DNA of 64,000 bases from Gemmatimonadaceae bacterium (lineage in GTDB: Bacteria > Gemmatimonadota > Gemmatimonadetes > Gemmatimonadales > Gemmatimonadaceae). The first letter of the stretch is position 1. Every line of letters begins with the position of its first letter. Positions 1-7,682 of the stretch are shown here, piece after piece. The translations under genes and the position numbers were made by a program. A model generated the notes under the pieces. It was not told the origin of the DNA, ran no database searches, and saw only the letters and a program-made list of their open reading frames with translations. The stretch lies in the NCBI GenBank assembly GCA_036504815.1, contig DASXUN010000021.1, forward strand, positions 62,001-126,000, given 5' to 3'.

Positions 1-43
1 CGGCGTTCGCGATCTCTTCTCCGACGGACTGCGGGCGTGACAT
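1..43 (-). CDS. Hemolysin III / PAQR-family membrane protein, N-terminal end only
   Basis: Only the first 14 codons lie in the window, read leftwards from an ATG at 43. They give MSRPQSVGEEIANA. GEEIAN is the opening of the conserved N-terminal block of the hemolysin III (YqfA/COG1272) seven-helix membrane family, where it is normally followed by a THG motif that would lie outside the window. A weak AGAGG-type ribosome site sits upstream. The call rests on one short motif. A plus-strand reading of the same bases ends at a TGA at 38-40 but has no recognisable content. Confidence 0.5.
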   Translation of the reverse strand, partial: MSRPQSVGEEIANA

Positions 44-119
44 GGGGGCCTCTGGGCCGCGAGTGGTCAGCGGCGGATGCGGCCGACCCTTCTCTGCAAG
101 ATAACTACCCCAGGAAGGG

Positions 120-311
120 TCAGAGCGGTTGCATCGGATTCGTTGGCCCGGCCTGCTTCTTGCCAAGCCGGTCGCCCAGCAGGAGCCCCGCCCCCATGCC
201 AAGAATGAAGATGCCGGCCAGCGACGTGCGGATCTTCAGAATGAACTCGAAGATCACGAACATGAAGCCGATCGCCATGGTGATGATGGCGCCCTTCAAC
301 TGCTGGGACAC
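120..311 (-). CDS. Small two-helix membrane protein, 63 aa
   Basis: The product has two hydrophobic stretches, about residues 7-25 and 31-46, then a polar tail rich in Lys, Pro and Gln, so it is probably a small inner-membrane hairpin protein. The start is a GTG at 311. It is favoured because a strong GGGAGGA ribosome site lies about 5 bases upstream and no ATG is available there. The coding strand matches its neighbours on both sides. I do not recognise a family and assign no function. Confidence 0.6.
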   Translation of the reverse strand: MSQQLKGAIITMAIGFMFVIFEFILKIRTSLAGIFILGMGAGLLLGDRLGKKQAGPTNPMQPL

Positions 312-405
312 AGTTCCTCCCGTTGGTGCCTGCTTTCTATATAGAAGTGCTACGAGAAACGCGCCAATTCTCGCGTGACGCCTCGCGTTGCCCGGCGGCT
401 CCGCC

Positions 406-1734
406 CTACAAGACGGCGATCATGCCCGCGATGAAGAGCAACGTCAGGACCACGACCATCGGCGCGGCGAATCGTAGCCACCGCTCGTACGGGCACTTCA
501 CGCTGAGCAGGATCGCCATCAGCGTGCCGTTGGTCGGCGTCCAGAACTCCGTGAGTCCAGCTCCGGCCTGATACGCAAGCACCGTCGCCTGGCGTGAGAT
601 ACCCAGCAGGTCGGAGAGTGGAATCATCACCGGCATCGTGAGCACGGCCTGTCCGCTCACGCTGCTCACCGGGATGTGGAGCAACGCCTGCACCGGCACC
701 ATCAGCACCGCGGCGAAGGCGCGCGGCGCACTGGCGAGCGGCGTGACAAGCCCCTGTAGGATGGTGTCGATCACGCGCCCGTCCTCGAGCACCAGCGAGA
801 TCGAGCGCGCCACGCCGATCAGCACCGCGGCGGCCGTCACGGAACGCATGCCGTCGAAGTACGCGTCCACCGTGCCCTGCACGCCGAGGCGGCCGACCAA
901 TCCGACCAATAGACCAGAGACGAAGAAGGCCGCCGAAAGTTCGTTGAACCCCCAGCCGAACTTCAGCACGCCGACGATGTACGCGACGAACGGCGCGGTG
1001 ATGAGCAGCAGGATGACGCGCTGGCGTGCGTCGAACGTGTGCGCCGACGGCCGGTGCGCCTCATCCGGCTCCACGCGGTGCTTCTCAGCGTGCCGGATCG
1101 TCCACCAGGTCCACAGTGCGAGCGCCACCAGGAGCAGACCAGTGCGCAGCAACGCCCCCGACAGCAGCGGCAGCTGTGCAAGCTTCAATGCGATCCCCGC
1201 CTGGAAGGGATTGAGCGGACTGAACGCGCTGCCGATCATCGCCGAGCCGATGCTCATCGCCGCGGCCGTGAGTGCATCGTAGCCGAACCCCTGGCAGAGC
1301 AGGAGCAGCACCGGGACGAGCGGAATGATCTCCTCGCCCATGTTCTCGAGTGCACCACCGGCCGTGAAGGCGCATGACAGCAGGATGATGGCGAGGTGCC
1401 GTTGGCTCCCGAACGTGGCGACCAGCCAGTCCACGATGGCGCGCAGCGTCCCCGCCTTGTCCACGACGGTCCACGCCCCGCCCACCAGCAGGACAAGCAC
1501 AATCACTTCGGCGCCAGCAACGAATCCGCGCGGCACCGCGACGAAGGCGGCGAAGGGGCCGACGGGCTGCGCTTCCACCCGATGATACGTATTCGCGACA
1601 ACCACGGTCCGCCCCGTTGCCGCATCCTCCTGCCGGTCGAATTGCCCCGCGGGAATGACGTGCGTCAGCGCGGCCGCGACGAGCACGCAGGCGAGCAGCA
1701 AGACCATGGGGTGCGGCAGGTGCAGTGTGCGCAT
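406..1734 (-). CDS. YfcC/DcuC-superfamily carboxylate or amino-acid carrier
   Basis: A 442-residue polytopic inner-membrane carrier with about 10-12 hydrophobic segments. The N-terminus (a membrane helix running into THVIPAGQF) and the central block SAFSPLNPFQAGIA are typical of the YfcC family (C4-dicarboxylate anaerobic carrier / arginine-ornithine antiporter relatives). Members are secondary transporters of carboxylates or basic amino acids; the substrate cannot be read from sequence. It begins 9 bases after the alpha-galactosidase stop and has a GGGAGA ribosome site, so it is probably the last gene of the minus-strand operon that starts with the SSS symporter near 6.8 kb. Confidence 0.8.
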   Translation of the reverse strand: MRTLHLPHPMVLLLACVLVAAALTHVIPAGQFDRQEDAATGRTVVVANTYHRVEAQPVGPFAAFVAVPRGFVAGAEVIVLVLLVGGAWTVVDKAGTLRAIVDWLVATFGSQRHLAIILLSCAFTAGGALENMGEEIIPLVPVLLLLCQGFGYDALTAAAMSIGSAMIGSAFSPLNPFQAGIALKLAQLPLLSGALLRTGLLLVALALWTWWTIRHAEKHRVEPDEAHRPSAHTFDARQRVILLLITAPFVAYIVGVLKFGWGFNELSAAFFVSGLLVGLVGRLGVQGTVDAYFDGMRSVTAAAVLIGVARSISLVLEDGRVIDTILQGLVTPLASAPRAFAAVLMVPVQALLHIPVSSVSGQAVLTMPVMIPLSDLLGISRQATVLAYQAGAGLTEFWTPTNGTLMAILLSVKCPYERWLRFAAPMVVVLTLLFIAGMIAVL

Positions 1735-1743
1735 CGAATCTCC

Positions 1744-3864
1744 CTACGGTGTCTGTCGAAAACGAACAGTCCATCGCAACGTCGTTGCCGGCCCCGCCAG
1801 CACCACTCTCCGCCAGCGCACACCGTTCGGCCCTGCCGGCTCAACCCGCTCCCCGAGTTGCGCCCGAGCGTCCGGCGACTCGATCGCGATCGCTTCCCAC
1901 CCCGGCGGCTCCGTCACCGCAATCTCAAGAGCGTCACCCGCCACCGTGCTGGAGATGCCGCGCAGTGCGCTCCCCTCCCACCGCACATCCTGCAAGTCAG
2001 CGCCGCCGCACGTGACGTGCCGATTGGTGGACAGGAGCTGCGGATGGTCCACGCGCTCGCGCAGGCAGACCACCTGCACCGCATCGCCCGTCACGGGCTC
2101 CAGCGCGAGCGACGACCGGATGGCGCCGAGGGCCTGGTCATTCCAGTAGTCGAAGGCGACGTAGACGCGCGCTGTGTCGAGCCCAAGCTCTTCCATCGCG
2201 ATCGTCGTCGGCGCTCCTGCGGTGCGCGCAAGCACCGTCCACCGCTCGAAAGGACGCGCAATGTCAGTCTGGTAAAATGTCTGCTGCAGCCGTTGGTCCG
2301 CCTCGAACGGCCGCGGCCCGGCGCCGCTCACCTCGCTCTCCACCATCCACAGCCGGTCGGTGCGCGACGGATCCACGTCGTACACCTGCCCCGGGCGCGT
2401 CACGAGCACCGGCGCCGTGCGCTGCGCCGTGAGGAGTGCGGCGCCGTGATAGGTCTCCGGCTTGTCGGTCAGCATCAGCAGCGAGCCTGTGAGCGAGGTC
2501 AGCGTCGCCGCGCGCCGACCATCCGGCTGGCTCAGTTCGATATGATCGGGATCGTTGCGCCAGACTACGTTGTTGAACGAGTTGAACTGCGCGAAGCCGC
2601 CGTAGCCGAACCCGTCGTCACCCAGCCGCGTGGCGTCGATGATCCCCACGAGCTCCGGGCGCGGTCCCCACGACGCCAGCAGAAAGGCGTCGCGCCCGAT
2701 CACGGTACGGATCTGCTGCGTGAAGTCGCGGTACACCTTCACGCGGTCCAGCGTGCGTTGCGCAAAGTACGCGCTGTGGCTGTTGAACCCTTCGTACCGC
2801 AGGTGCCGCAGGGCGTCCACCTTGTAGTAGCCCCACCCCTGCCGCTTGAGCGCGGCATAGACCGGGAGCACCAGGTCGCGCATCGTGGCGGGACTGCCGT
2901 CCATCACGTACCCCACCCAGTTGCCGCGCGACGGCTTGCCGGCGGCATCACGCACGAAGTACTGCGGATGCGCGTACGCCCACGCCGAATCGTGAAAGGC
3001 CGTGTTGGTCCAGAGGCCCGCCGTCAGTCCCTTGCCGGCGATATAGCGCTGCAGCCCGCCAAGGCCGCTCGGGAACTTCGCATTCGTGTTGAGCCAGTTG
3101 TCCGGCACCGAGATGGGTGACCGCTGGAAGCCGTCGTCGATCTGCAGCACGTCATAGCCGTACGGCTTCAACCGCTCGGCCATCACGTCGGCGGTGCGTT
3201 GGATGTCGGCTTCCGTGACGCGGTCCTTGAACGCAAACCACGAGGTCCATCCCGCCACCGAGCGCGGCCAGGTGCGGTAGGCCCACGGTTCATAGGGCGC
3301 GAGCCCACGGTGCTTCTGGTAGAAGCGCGGCCGGAAGCGGAGTGTTATTTCGTAGCCATCTGCTACTAATTCAAACGCCGCCGAATCGCCACCGGCCACC
3401 GGCGTAATCCGGGCGCTCGCCGGGAAGTCGACGCTCAGCAGCCAGTCGCGGTCGCGCGCATACACCGCGCGGTTCAGCTGGTTGTAGCTGGGCCCCACAC
3501 TATGCCGCACCACCGGCACGCCATCCTCGCGCGGGTCGGCGTCCACCGCCAGCGCCTCGCCCGTCGTGTGCACTGTGCCGCGCAGCGTGTACCGGCCGGC
3601 GCCCGACACCCAGCTCACGACCTGGGTGACGCGGCCGTTCGCCGTATCCACGAGCTGGCGGACCGTGGGCACGCCGCGCGTGGCCGTCACTTCAGCCGTG
3701 AGGATGGTCGCGCCATCGTAGCGCACAGTGATTGTACGCCCGGAGACTGTCACCCGCGCCGGCCCGTTGGGCGGCGGCGCGGGCTTTGCCGCCACCGGCG
3801 CCTGCGCCGCCGACGTGGCGGCAAGGCCCAGACAGAGGACAGCCGCCACGAACTGCTTCGCCAT
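1744..3864 (-). CDS. Secreted alpha-galactosidase-like glycoside hydrolase (GH27/GH36 type)
   Basis: A 706-residue exported protein. The signal peptide ends near Ala-Gln at residues 20-21. An N-terminal beta-sandwich (about 35-190) is followed by a TIM barrel. The clan GH-D signature QIDDGFQ is at 241-247, the probable nucleophile is Asp350 in YYKVD, and the acid/base candidate is Asp416 or Asp417 in RLGDDGFG. A C-terminal beta-domain closes the protein. It should release terminal alpha-galactosyl (or related) residues outside the cytoplasm. I chose the ATG at 3864: it has a GGAG site, follows the isomerase gene by 13 bases, and starts a proper signal peptide, unlike the longer frame upstream. 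Exact specificity is unknown. Confidence 0.85.
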   Translation of the reverse strand: MAKQFVAAVLCLGLAATSAAQAPVAAKPAPPPNGPARVTVSGRTITVRYDGATILTAEVTATRGVPTVRQLVDTANGRVTQVVSWVSGAGRYTLRGTVHTTGEALAVDADPREDGVPVVRHSVGPSYNQLNRAVYARDRDWLLSVDFPASARITPVAGGDSAAFELVADGYEITLRFRPRFYQKHRGLAPYEPWAYRTWPRSVAGWTSWFAFKDRVTEADIQRTADVMAERLKPYGYDVLQIDDGFQRSPISVPDNWLNTNAKFPSGLGGLQRYIAGKGLTAGLWTNTAFHDSAWAYAHPQYFVRDAAGKPSRGNWVGYVMDGSPATMRDLVLPVYAALKRQGWGYYKVDALRHLRYEGFNSHSAYFAQRTLDRVKVYRDFTQQIRTVIGRDAFLLASWGPRPELVGIIDATRLGDDGFGYGGFAQFNSFNNVVWRNDPDHIELSQPDGRRAATLTSLTGSLLMLTDKPETYHGAALLTAQRTAPVLVTRPGQVYDVDPSRTDRLWMVESEVSGAGPRPFEADQRLQQTFYQTDIARPFERWTVLARTAGAPTTIAMEELGLDTARVYVAFDYWNDQALGAIRSSLALEPVTGDAVQVVCLRERVDHPQLLSTNRHVTCGGADLQDVRWEGSALRGISSTVAGDALEIAVTEPPGWEAIAIESPDARAQLGERVEPAGPNGVRWRRVVLAGPATTLRWTVRFRQTP

Positions 3865-3877
3865 TTCGTCTCCGTGC

Positions 3878-4717
3878 CTAGAAGCGGAGCGCGCGCATGT
3901 ACTGCAGGTTGCGCTTGGCGCTCTCGAGCGGAGCCGCCGACCCCTCCTGCTCCACCACGCACAGCTTGTCATCGATGTCGCGCACCATCCCGAGCAGCGC
4001 CTTGAAGTCCACCGTCCCCGTGCCGAGGTCGGTGTCCCTGGTGTTGTCGGCGACGACGTCCTTGATATGGAAGGACCAGAACCGGTCGTGATGCTTCATT
4101 AGATACTGCATCGGGTCGCCGCCGCCCATGCGCATGTTGCCGGCATCGAGTTGCAGGCGCACGGCAGCCGGGTCGGTGCGCTCGATGAACAGGTCGAACG
4201 GCACCACGCCGTCGATCGGCTTCATATGGTTGGGTTCGTTGTGGAATCCCAGCCAGATGCCGCCCTTCCGCGCCACGGCGCCCGCGGCGTTGAACAGATC
4301 GGCCCACCGCTTCCATTCGTCGAGCGACTTGTCGGCCTCGGCGGTCAGGCTCGGAACGATCAGGTACTGCTGTCCCAGGTACTCCGCCGCATCCACGCTC
4401 TTCTGCCAGTCCTTGGTGAGCAACGACGGCGCGATGTGCGCTGACGACGCCTTGAGCCCCGTGTTGGCCAGCGCGGCCTTCACCTGCTCGTTCGTGCGCC
4501 CGAAGTTGCCGAACGACCAGAGGAGTTCGACGTCGTCGTAACCCATCGCGCGCACCGCGGCGAGGGTCCCCTCCGGGTCCTTTCGCATCTCATTGCGCAC
4601 CGAGTAGAGCTCGAGGCTCACATGCTTCACTCGGCCCGCGCTGCGCGCAAACGGCGCCGGCAGCGCGCACCCCGCCGCCGCGACGGCGGCCACTTCCACG
4701 AATTCACGACGCTTCAT
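3878..4717 (-). CDS. Exported sugar phosphate isomerase/epimerase-like TIM-barrel protein
   Basis: A 279-residue xylose-isomerase-like (AP endonuclease 2 fold) barrel. The N-terminus MKRREFVEVAAVAAAG is a twin-arginine signal, and Cys17 could serve as a lipidation site. Metal-site signatures of the fold are visible: the strand HVSLELYSVR, a Glu in DVELLWSFG, GFHNEPNH, and an acidic C-terminal strand ending CVVEQEGS. Family members isomerise or epimerise sugars or inositols using a divalent metal. It lies between the SSS symporter pair and the alpha-galactosidase, so it may act on the sugar released by that enzyme, but the true substrate is not known. The gene is preceded by a 24-bp tandem repeat. 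Confidence 0.8.
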   Translation of the reverse strand: MKRREFVEVAAVAAAGCALPAPFARSAGRVKHVSLELYSVRNEMRKDPEGTLAAVRAMGYDDVELLWSFGNFGRTNEQVKAALANTGLKASSAHIAPSLLTKDWQKSVDAAEYLGQQYLIVPSLTAEADKSLDEWKRWADLFNAAGAVARKGGIWLGFHNEPNHMKPIDGVVPFDLFIERTDPAAVRLQLDAGNMRMGGGDPMQYLMKHHDRFWSFHIKDVVADNTRDTDLGTGTVDFKALLGMVRDIDDKLCVVEQEGSAAPLESAKRNLQYMRALRF

Positions 4718-4732
4718 CTCTCCCCCGTCCCG

Positions 4733-4786
4733 TGCACCCCACCGTGCCCGTGTCCTTGCACCCCACCGTGCCCGTGCCCCTGCACC
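4733..4786. repeat. 24-bp tandem repeat ahead of the isomerase gene
   Basis: Two exact 20-base copies of TGCACCCCACCGTGCCCGTG at 4733-4752 and 4757-4776 are spaced by 4 bases, giving a 24-bp period. A third copy begins at 4781 with TGCACC. The repeat fills most of the gap between the 66-aa gene and the isomerase gene and ends 15 bases before the isomerase ATG. On the coding strand it is purine-rich and could influence translation initiation. I know of no named element that matches. Confidence 0.75.
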
Positions 4787-4787
4787 T

Positions 4788-4988
4788 CTATGGCCTCCCT
4801 CGCGCTCGCACGGCGAAGATCAGCATCCCCCCGCCAAACCCGCACAGCACCACCCCCCAGTACAGGTTTACGTTGATGCCGAGCGACTGCGTGTAGGCCT
4901 CCGGCGGTGTCACGAGGCCGTAGATGACCAGGATCGCGCCGAAGAGTGAGAACAGGAATCCGATGGGAAGTCGCAAGTCGAATCGCAT
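4788..4988 (-). CDS. Small membrane protein linked to SSS symporter, 66 aa
   Basis: The protein has two membrane segments, about residues 8-27 and 41-60, and a short basic tail. It starts at an ATG at 4988 with an AAGGGGG ribosome site and lies 9 bases after the SSS symporter stop, in the same operon. Small two-helix proteins often sit beside sodium/solute symporter genes and are thought to be accessory subunits. That role is inferred from position only. Confidence 0.7.
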   Translation of the reverse strand: MRFDLRLPIGFLFSLFGAILVIYGLVTPPEAYTQSLGINVNLYWGVVLCGFGGGMLIFAVRARGRP

Positions 4989-4997
4989 GGCGCCCCC

Positions 4998-6794
4998 TTA
5001 GAGGAATGCGAGGTTGAGGGCGGTCACGGCGGCGAGGATCATCGCGCCGATGTAGATCGGCCGCTGGTACCACGGCAGGTGTCCTTCGCTGTGACGCTCG
5101 GTCAGGCTGTACACGAGACCGCGGAGTTCCTCGTCGCTCTTGAGTCTCTTCGTCAGCAGGCTGATCAGGATGGTCACCGTGAAGCACGTCGACCACGACC
5201 AGATGGCGGTCCAGAAGTTCTGCGCCATCTCGCTGGGATACGTGTGCATGATCGGCCCGATCCACCCGCCCTTGAACAGGCTCTCGGCGCCCACCGGAAT
5301 CGTCAGGCCGTGATGCATCGCGGCGGCGAAGGTGCCCGCCAGCAGGCCATAGAACGCGCCGTGCCCTGTGGTCCGCTTCCAGAACATCCCCAGCAGGAAT
5401 GTGGCGAACAGCGGAGCGTTCACGAAGGCGAACACCAGCTGCAGCATGTCCATGATGTTGTTGAAGTGCTGCGCCATGTACGCCGTGAGGATCGAGAGGA
5501 CGGTGCCGAACACCGTCGCCATCCGTCCCATCCACAGGTAGTGCGCGTCGCTCTTGCTCGGCGCGATATGGCTCTGGTAGATGTCGTACGTCCAGACCGT
5601 GTTGAATGCCGTCACGTTCCCCGCCATGCCGCTCATGAACGACGCCATCAGCGCCGTCAGCCCGAGCCCGAGCAGGCCGGTCGGGAAGTAGTGCTTGAGC
5701 ATCAGCGGGATCGTCATGTCGTAGTCGTACGCGTTCCCCTTCACCGGGAGCGCAAACCCGGTCTGCCCGCTCTTGTACGTGAGCGCGATGGCGATCATGC
5801 CCGGCAGGATCACCAGGAACGGGAAGAGCATCTTGGGCACCGCGGCGATGAGCGGCACGCGCCGCGCCGCCTGCTCGTCCTTGGCGACCATCGCGCGCTG
5901 TACCACCAGGAAGTCGGTGCACCAGTAGCCAAACGACAGGACGAAACCGAGTCCCATCACCATCCCGAACCACTCGACGCCCATCGGGTTGCCGCCGGGC
6001 GTCCCCATATGGTTCCAGGCACTCACCCACGCGCCGGCCTGGTACGGCTGCCCCGCGAGGTTCTGGCTTCCCGTGGCCACGAGGTCGAGCCGCGACACGA
6101 GCCCCGACCAGCCGCCCGCATCGCGCAGCCCCAGGAAGACGAGCGGCGCGAAGCCGAGCACGATCAGGAAGAACTGCATCACCTCGTTGTAGATCGCCGA
6201 GGTCAGGCCGCCGAGGAAGATGTACGCGAGCACGATCGCGGCGCTCGCCCACAGGGCGACGTCGAAGTTCCAGCCGAGCAACAGGTTGAGCAGCTTCGCC
6301 ATGGCGTACATCGAGATGCCGCTCGAGAAGACGGTCATCGTGGCGAAGCTCAACGCGTTGAACGTTCGCGTCTTCTCGTCGTAGCGCAGCTTCAGGTATT
6401 CCGGGACGCTGCGCGCCTTGGAGCCGTAGTAGAACGGCATCATGAAGACGCCCACGAAGACCATCGCCGGCACGGCGCCCACCCAGTAGAAGTGGGAAGT
6501 CATCATCCCGTACTTCGCGCCGGACGCGGCCATTCCCATCACTTCCTGCGCCCCCAGGTTCGCGCTGAGGAAGGCGAGGCCGGCGATCCACGACGGGATA
6601 TTGCGTCCCGACATGAAGAAGTCGTTGGAACTCTTCATGCCGCGCTTGAGCGCCGCGCCGATCCCCACCACCGTGGTGAAGTAGAGGACGAGGATCAGCC
6701 AGTCGACGGCGCCGAGTTGGATGCTCTGAGTGATCGGAATGGGAACGCTCCCGGAGAGCCACGCAGGGTGGCGATGAACGCGGTGAGGCGGCAC
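4998..6794 (-). CDS. SSS-family sodium/solute symporter
   Basis: A 598-residue inner-membrane symporter with about 13-14 helices. The N-terminal core reads LGAVDWLILVLYFTTVVGIG, followed by the SSS hallmarks FFMSGRNIPSW, FLSANLGAQE and GGLTSAIYNEVMQ. Given the downstream alpha-galactosidase and isomerase, sugar or sugar-acid uptake driven by sodium is likely, but the substrate is not proven. The reading frame opens at a GTG at 6794. The first 25 or so residues are unlike the family, so a start nearer the first helix is possible. It appears to be the first gene of the operon. Confidence 0.88.
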   Translation of the reverse strand: MPPHRVHRHPAWLSGSVPIPITQSIQLGAVDWLILVLYFTTVVGIGAALKRGMKSSNDFFMSGRNIPSWIAGLAFLSANLGAQEVMGMAASGAKYGMMTSHFYWVGAVPAMVFVGVFMMPFYYGSKARSVPEYLKLRYDEKTRTFNALSFATMTVFSSGISMYAMAKLLNLLLGWNFDVALWASAAIVLAYIFLGGLTSAIYNEVMQFFLIVLGFAPLVFLGLRDAGGWSGLVSRLDLVATGSQNLAGQPYQAGAWVSAWNHMGTPGGNPMGVEWFGMVMGLGFVLSFGYWCTDFLVVQRAMVAKDEQAARRVPLIAAVPKMLFPFLVILPGMIAIALTYKSGQTGFALPVKGNAYDYDMTIPLMLKHYFPTGLLGLGLTALMASFMSGMAGNVTAFNTVWTYDIYQSHIAPSKSDAHYLWMGRMATVFGTVLSILTAYMAQHFNNIMDMLQLVFAFVNAPLFATFLLGMFWKRTTGHGAFYGLLAGTFAAAMHHGLTIPVGAESLFKGGWIGPIMHTYPSEMAQNFWTAIWSWSTCFTVTILISLLTKRLKSDEELRGLVYSLTERHSEGHLPWYQRPIYIGAMILAAVTALNLAFL

Positions 6795-6826
6795 CTCAGC
6801 AGTGCACCACTAGCCGGACAGGCTCT

Positions 6827-6855
6827 ATAGTCGTCGGCGGGGCGGGCACCGTCAA
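6827..6855 (-). promoter_or_regulatory. Candidate promoter for the sugar-use operon
   Basis: Read on the minus strand, TTGACG (6850-6855) is a near-perfect -35 box, and GACTAT (6827-6832) lies 17 bases downstream as a weak -10 box. It would start transcription about 25-30 bases before the symporter GTG. The -10 match is poor, so this is tentative. Confidence 0.3.
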
Positions 6856-6941
6856 GAAAACATGCCACGTCGTTGAGGGGACATTGCGCCACCCCCGTGC
6901 GGCGGCGAGGGTGCGGCCGCGGCGCTAGCTTAGTCGTGAAT

Positions 6942-7682
6942 ATGCGCGTCGCGCTGGCCGTCCCCTGCTACGTCGACCAATTCCGCCCACAGGCGGCGCG
7001 GGCAACGCTTGCGCTGCTCGAGCGGCTGGGGTGCGACGTCCGCCTCGACTTCGACGCCCCGTGCTGCGGTCAGCCGATGTTCAACGCGGGCGTGGTGACC
7101 GCCGCGCGCGCCGCTGCCGAGAACTGGGTTCGCCAATCCAGTGATTTCGACGCCATCGTGATGCCGTCGGGAAGTTGCACGCAGCATGTGCGGCACCATC
7201 TGCCGCCGTTCCTCGGGAGTGGAACCGCCGCCTACGCCGCCAAGGTCACCTACGAGCTGTGCGAGTTCATCGCCGGTCCGCTCGGACGACCGACCCTTGC
7301 CGGCCGGTTTCCGCATCGGGTCGCAATGCACCTGGGTTGCCACGCGCAGCGCGGACTCCGGCTGGGCGGTGCGTCGGAGCTGCACCAGCCGCTCGACGGG
7401 CCCATGCACTCGCTTCTCGCCGGACTCGACGGACTGACTTTCGCCACTCTCAGCCGGCCGGACGAGTGCTGCGGCTTTGGTGGGTCGTTCGCTGTCGGCG
7501 AAGCGGACGTGTCGGTCGCGATGGGCTGCGACAAGCTCGCCGACTTGGACGCAAGCGGCGCCCAGGTGCTGGTCAGCAGCGATCCGTCGTGCCTGCTGCA
7601 CCTCGAAGCGATCGCGCGTCACCGCGGTTCGTCCCTGCGAACGATGCATGTCGCCGAACTGCTCGAGGAGGCGACGCGATGA
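6942..7682 (+). CDS. lutA: LutA/LldE-type (Fe-S)-binding lactate oxidation subunit
   Basis: A 246-residue cytoplasmic protein with the two CCG domains of the LutA/GlpC heterodisulfide-reductase-like family: PCCGQPMFNAG in the first half and DECCGFGGSF in the second. With LutB and LutC it forms the iron-sulphur complex that oxidises L-lactate to pyruvate. The ATG at 6942 is preferred because MRVALAVPCYVD is the family's usual N-terminus; the frame runs 23 codons further up without family features. The stop overlaps the lutB start (ATGA). Confidence 0.92.
   Translation: MRVALAVPCYVDQFRPQAARATLALLERLGCDVRLDFDAPCCGQPMFNAGVVTAARAAAENWVRQSSDFDAIVMPSGSCTQHVRHHLPPFLGSGTAAYAAKVTYELCEFIAGPLGRPTLAGRFPHRVAMHLGCHAQRGLRLGGASELHQPLDGPMHSLLAGLDGLTFATLSRPDECCGFGGSFAVGEADVSVAMGCDKLADLDASGAQVLVSSDPSCLLHLEAIARHRGSSLRTMHVAELLEEATR

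Noticed and set aside
1-40. Plus-strand gene end (stop at 38-40)
   Set aside because: Twelve codons without recognisable content, whereas the opposite strand gives a start followed by the GEEIAN motif.
1396-3120. Long plus-strand open frame of 574 codons opposite the alpha-galactosidase and YfcC genes
   Set aside because: Arg/His/Pro-rich translation typical of the antisense of G+C-rich genes; the minus strand has clear family motifs.
4733-4786. CRISPR repeat
   Set aside because: Only two full copies separated by 4 bases, too short and too close for a repeat-spacer array.
4714-6762. Minus-strand 682-codon frame overlapping the symporter in another frame
   Set aside because: Arg/Gly/Ala-rich shadow with no family features; it crosses two real genes.
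5079-6830. Plus-strand open frame of 583 codons opposite the SSS symporter
   Set aside because: Composition is His/Arg/Glu-rich without hydrophobic pattern or motif; the symporter on the other strand is certain.
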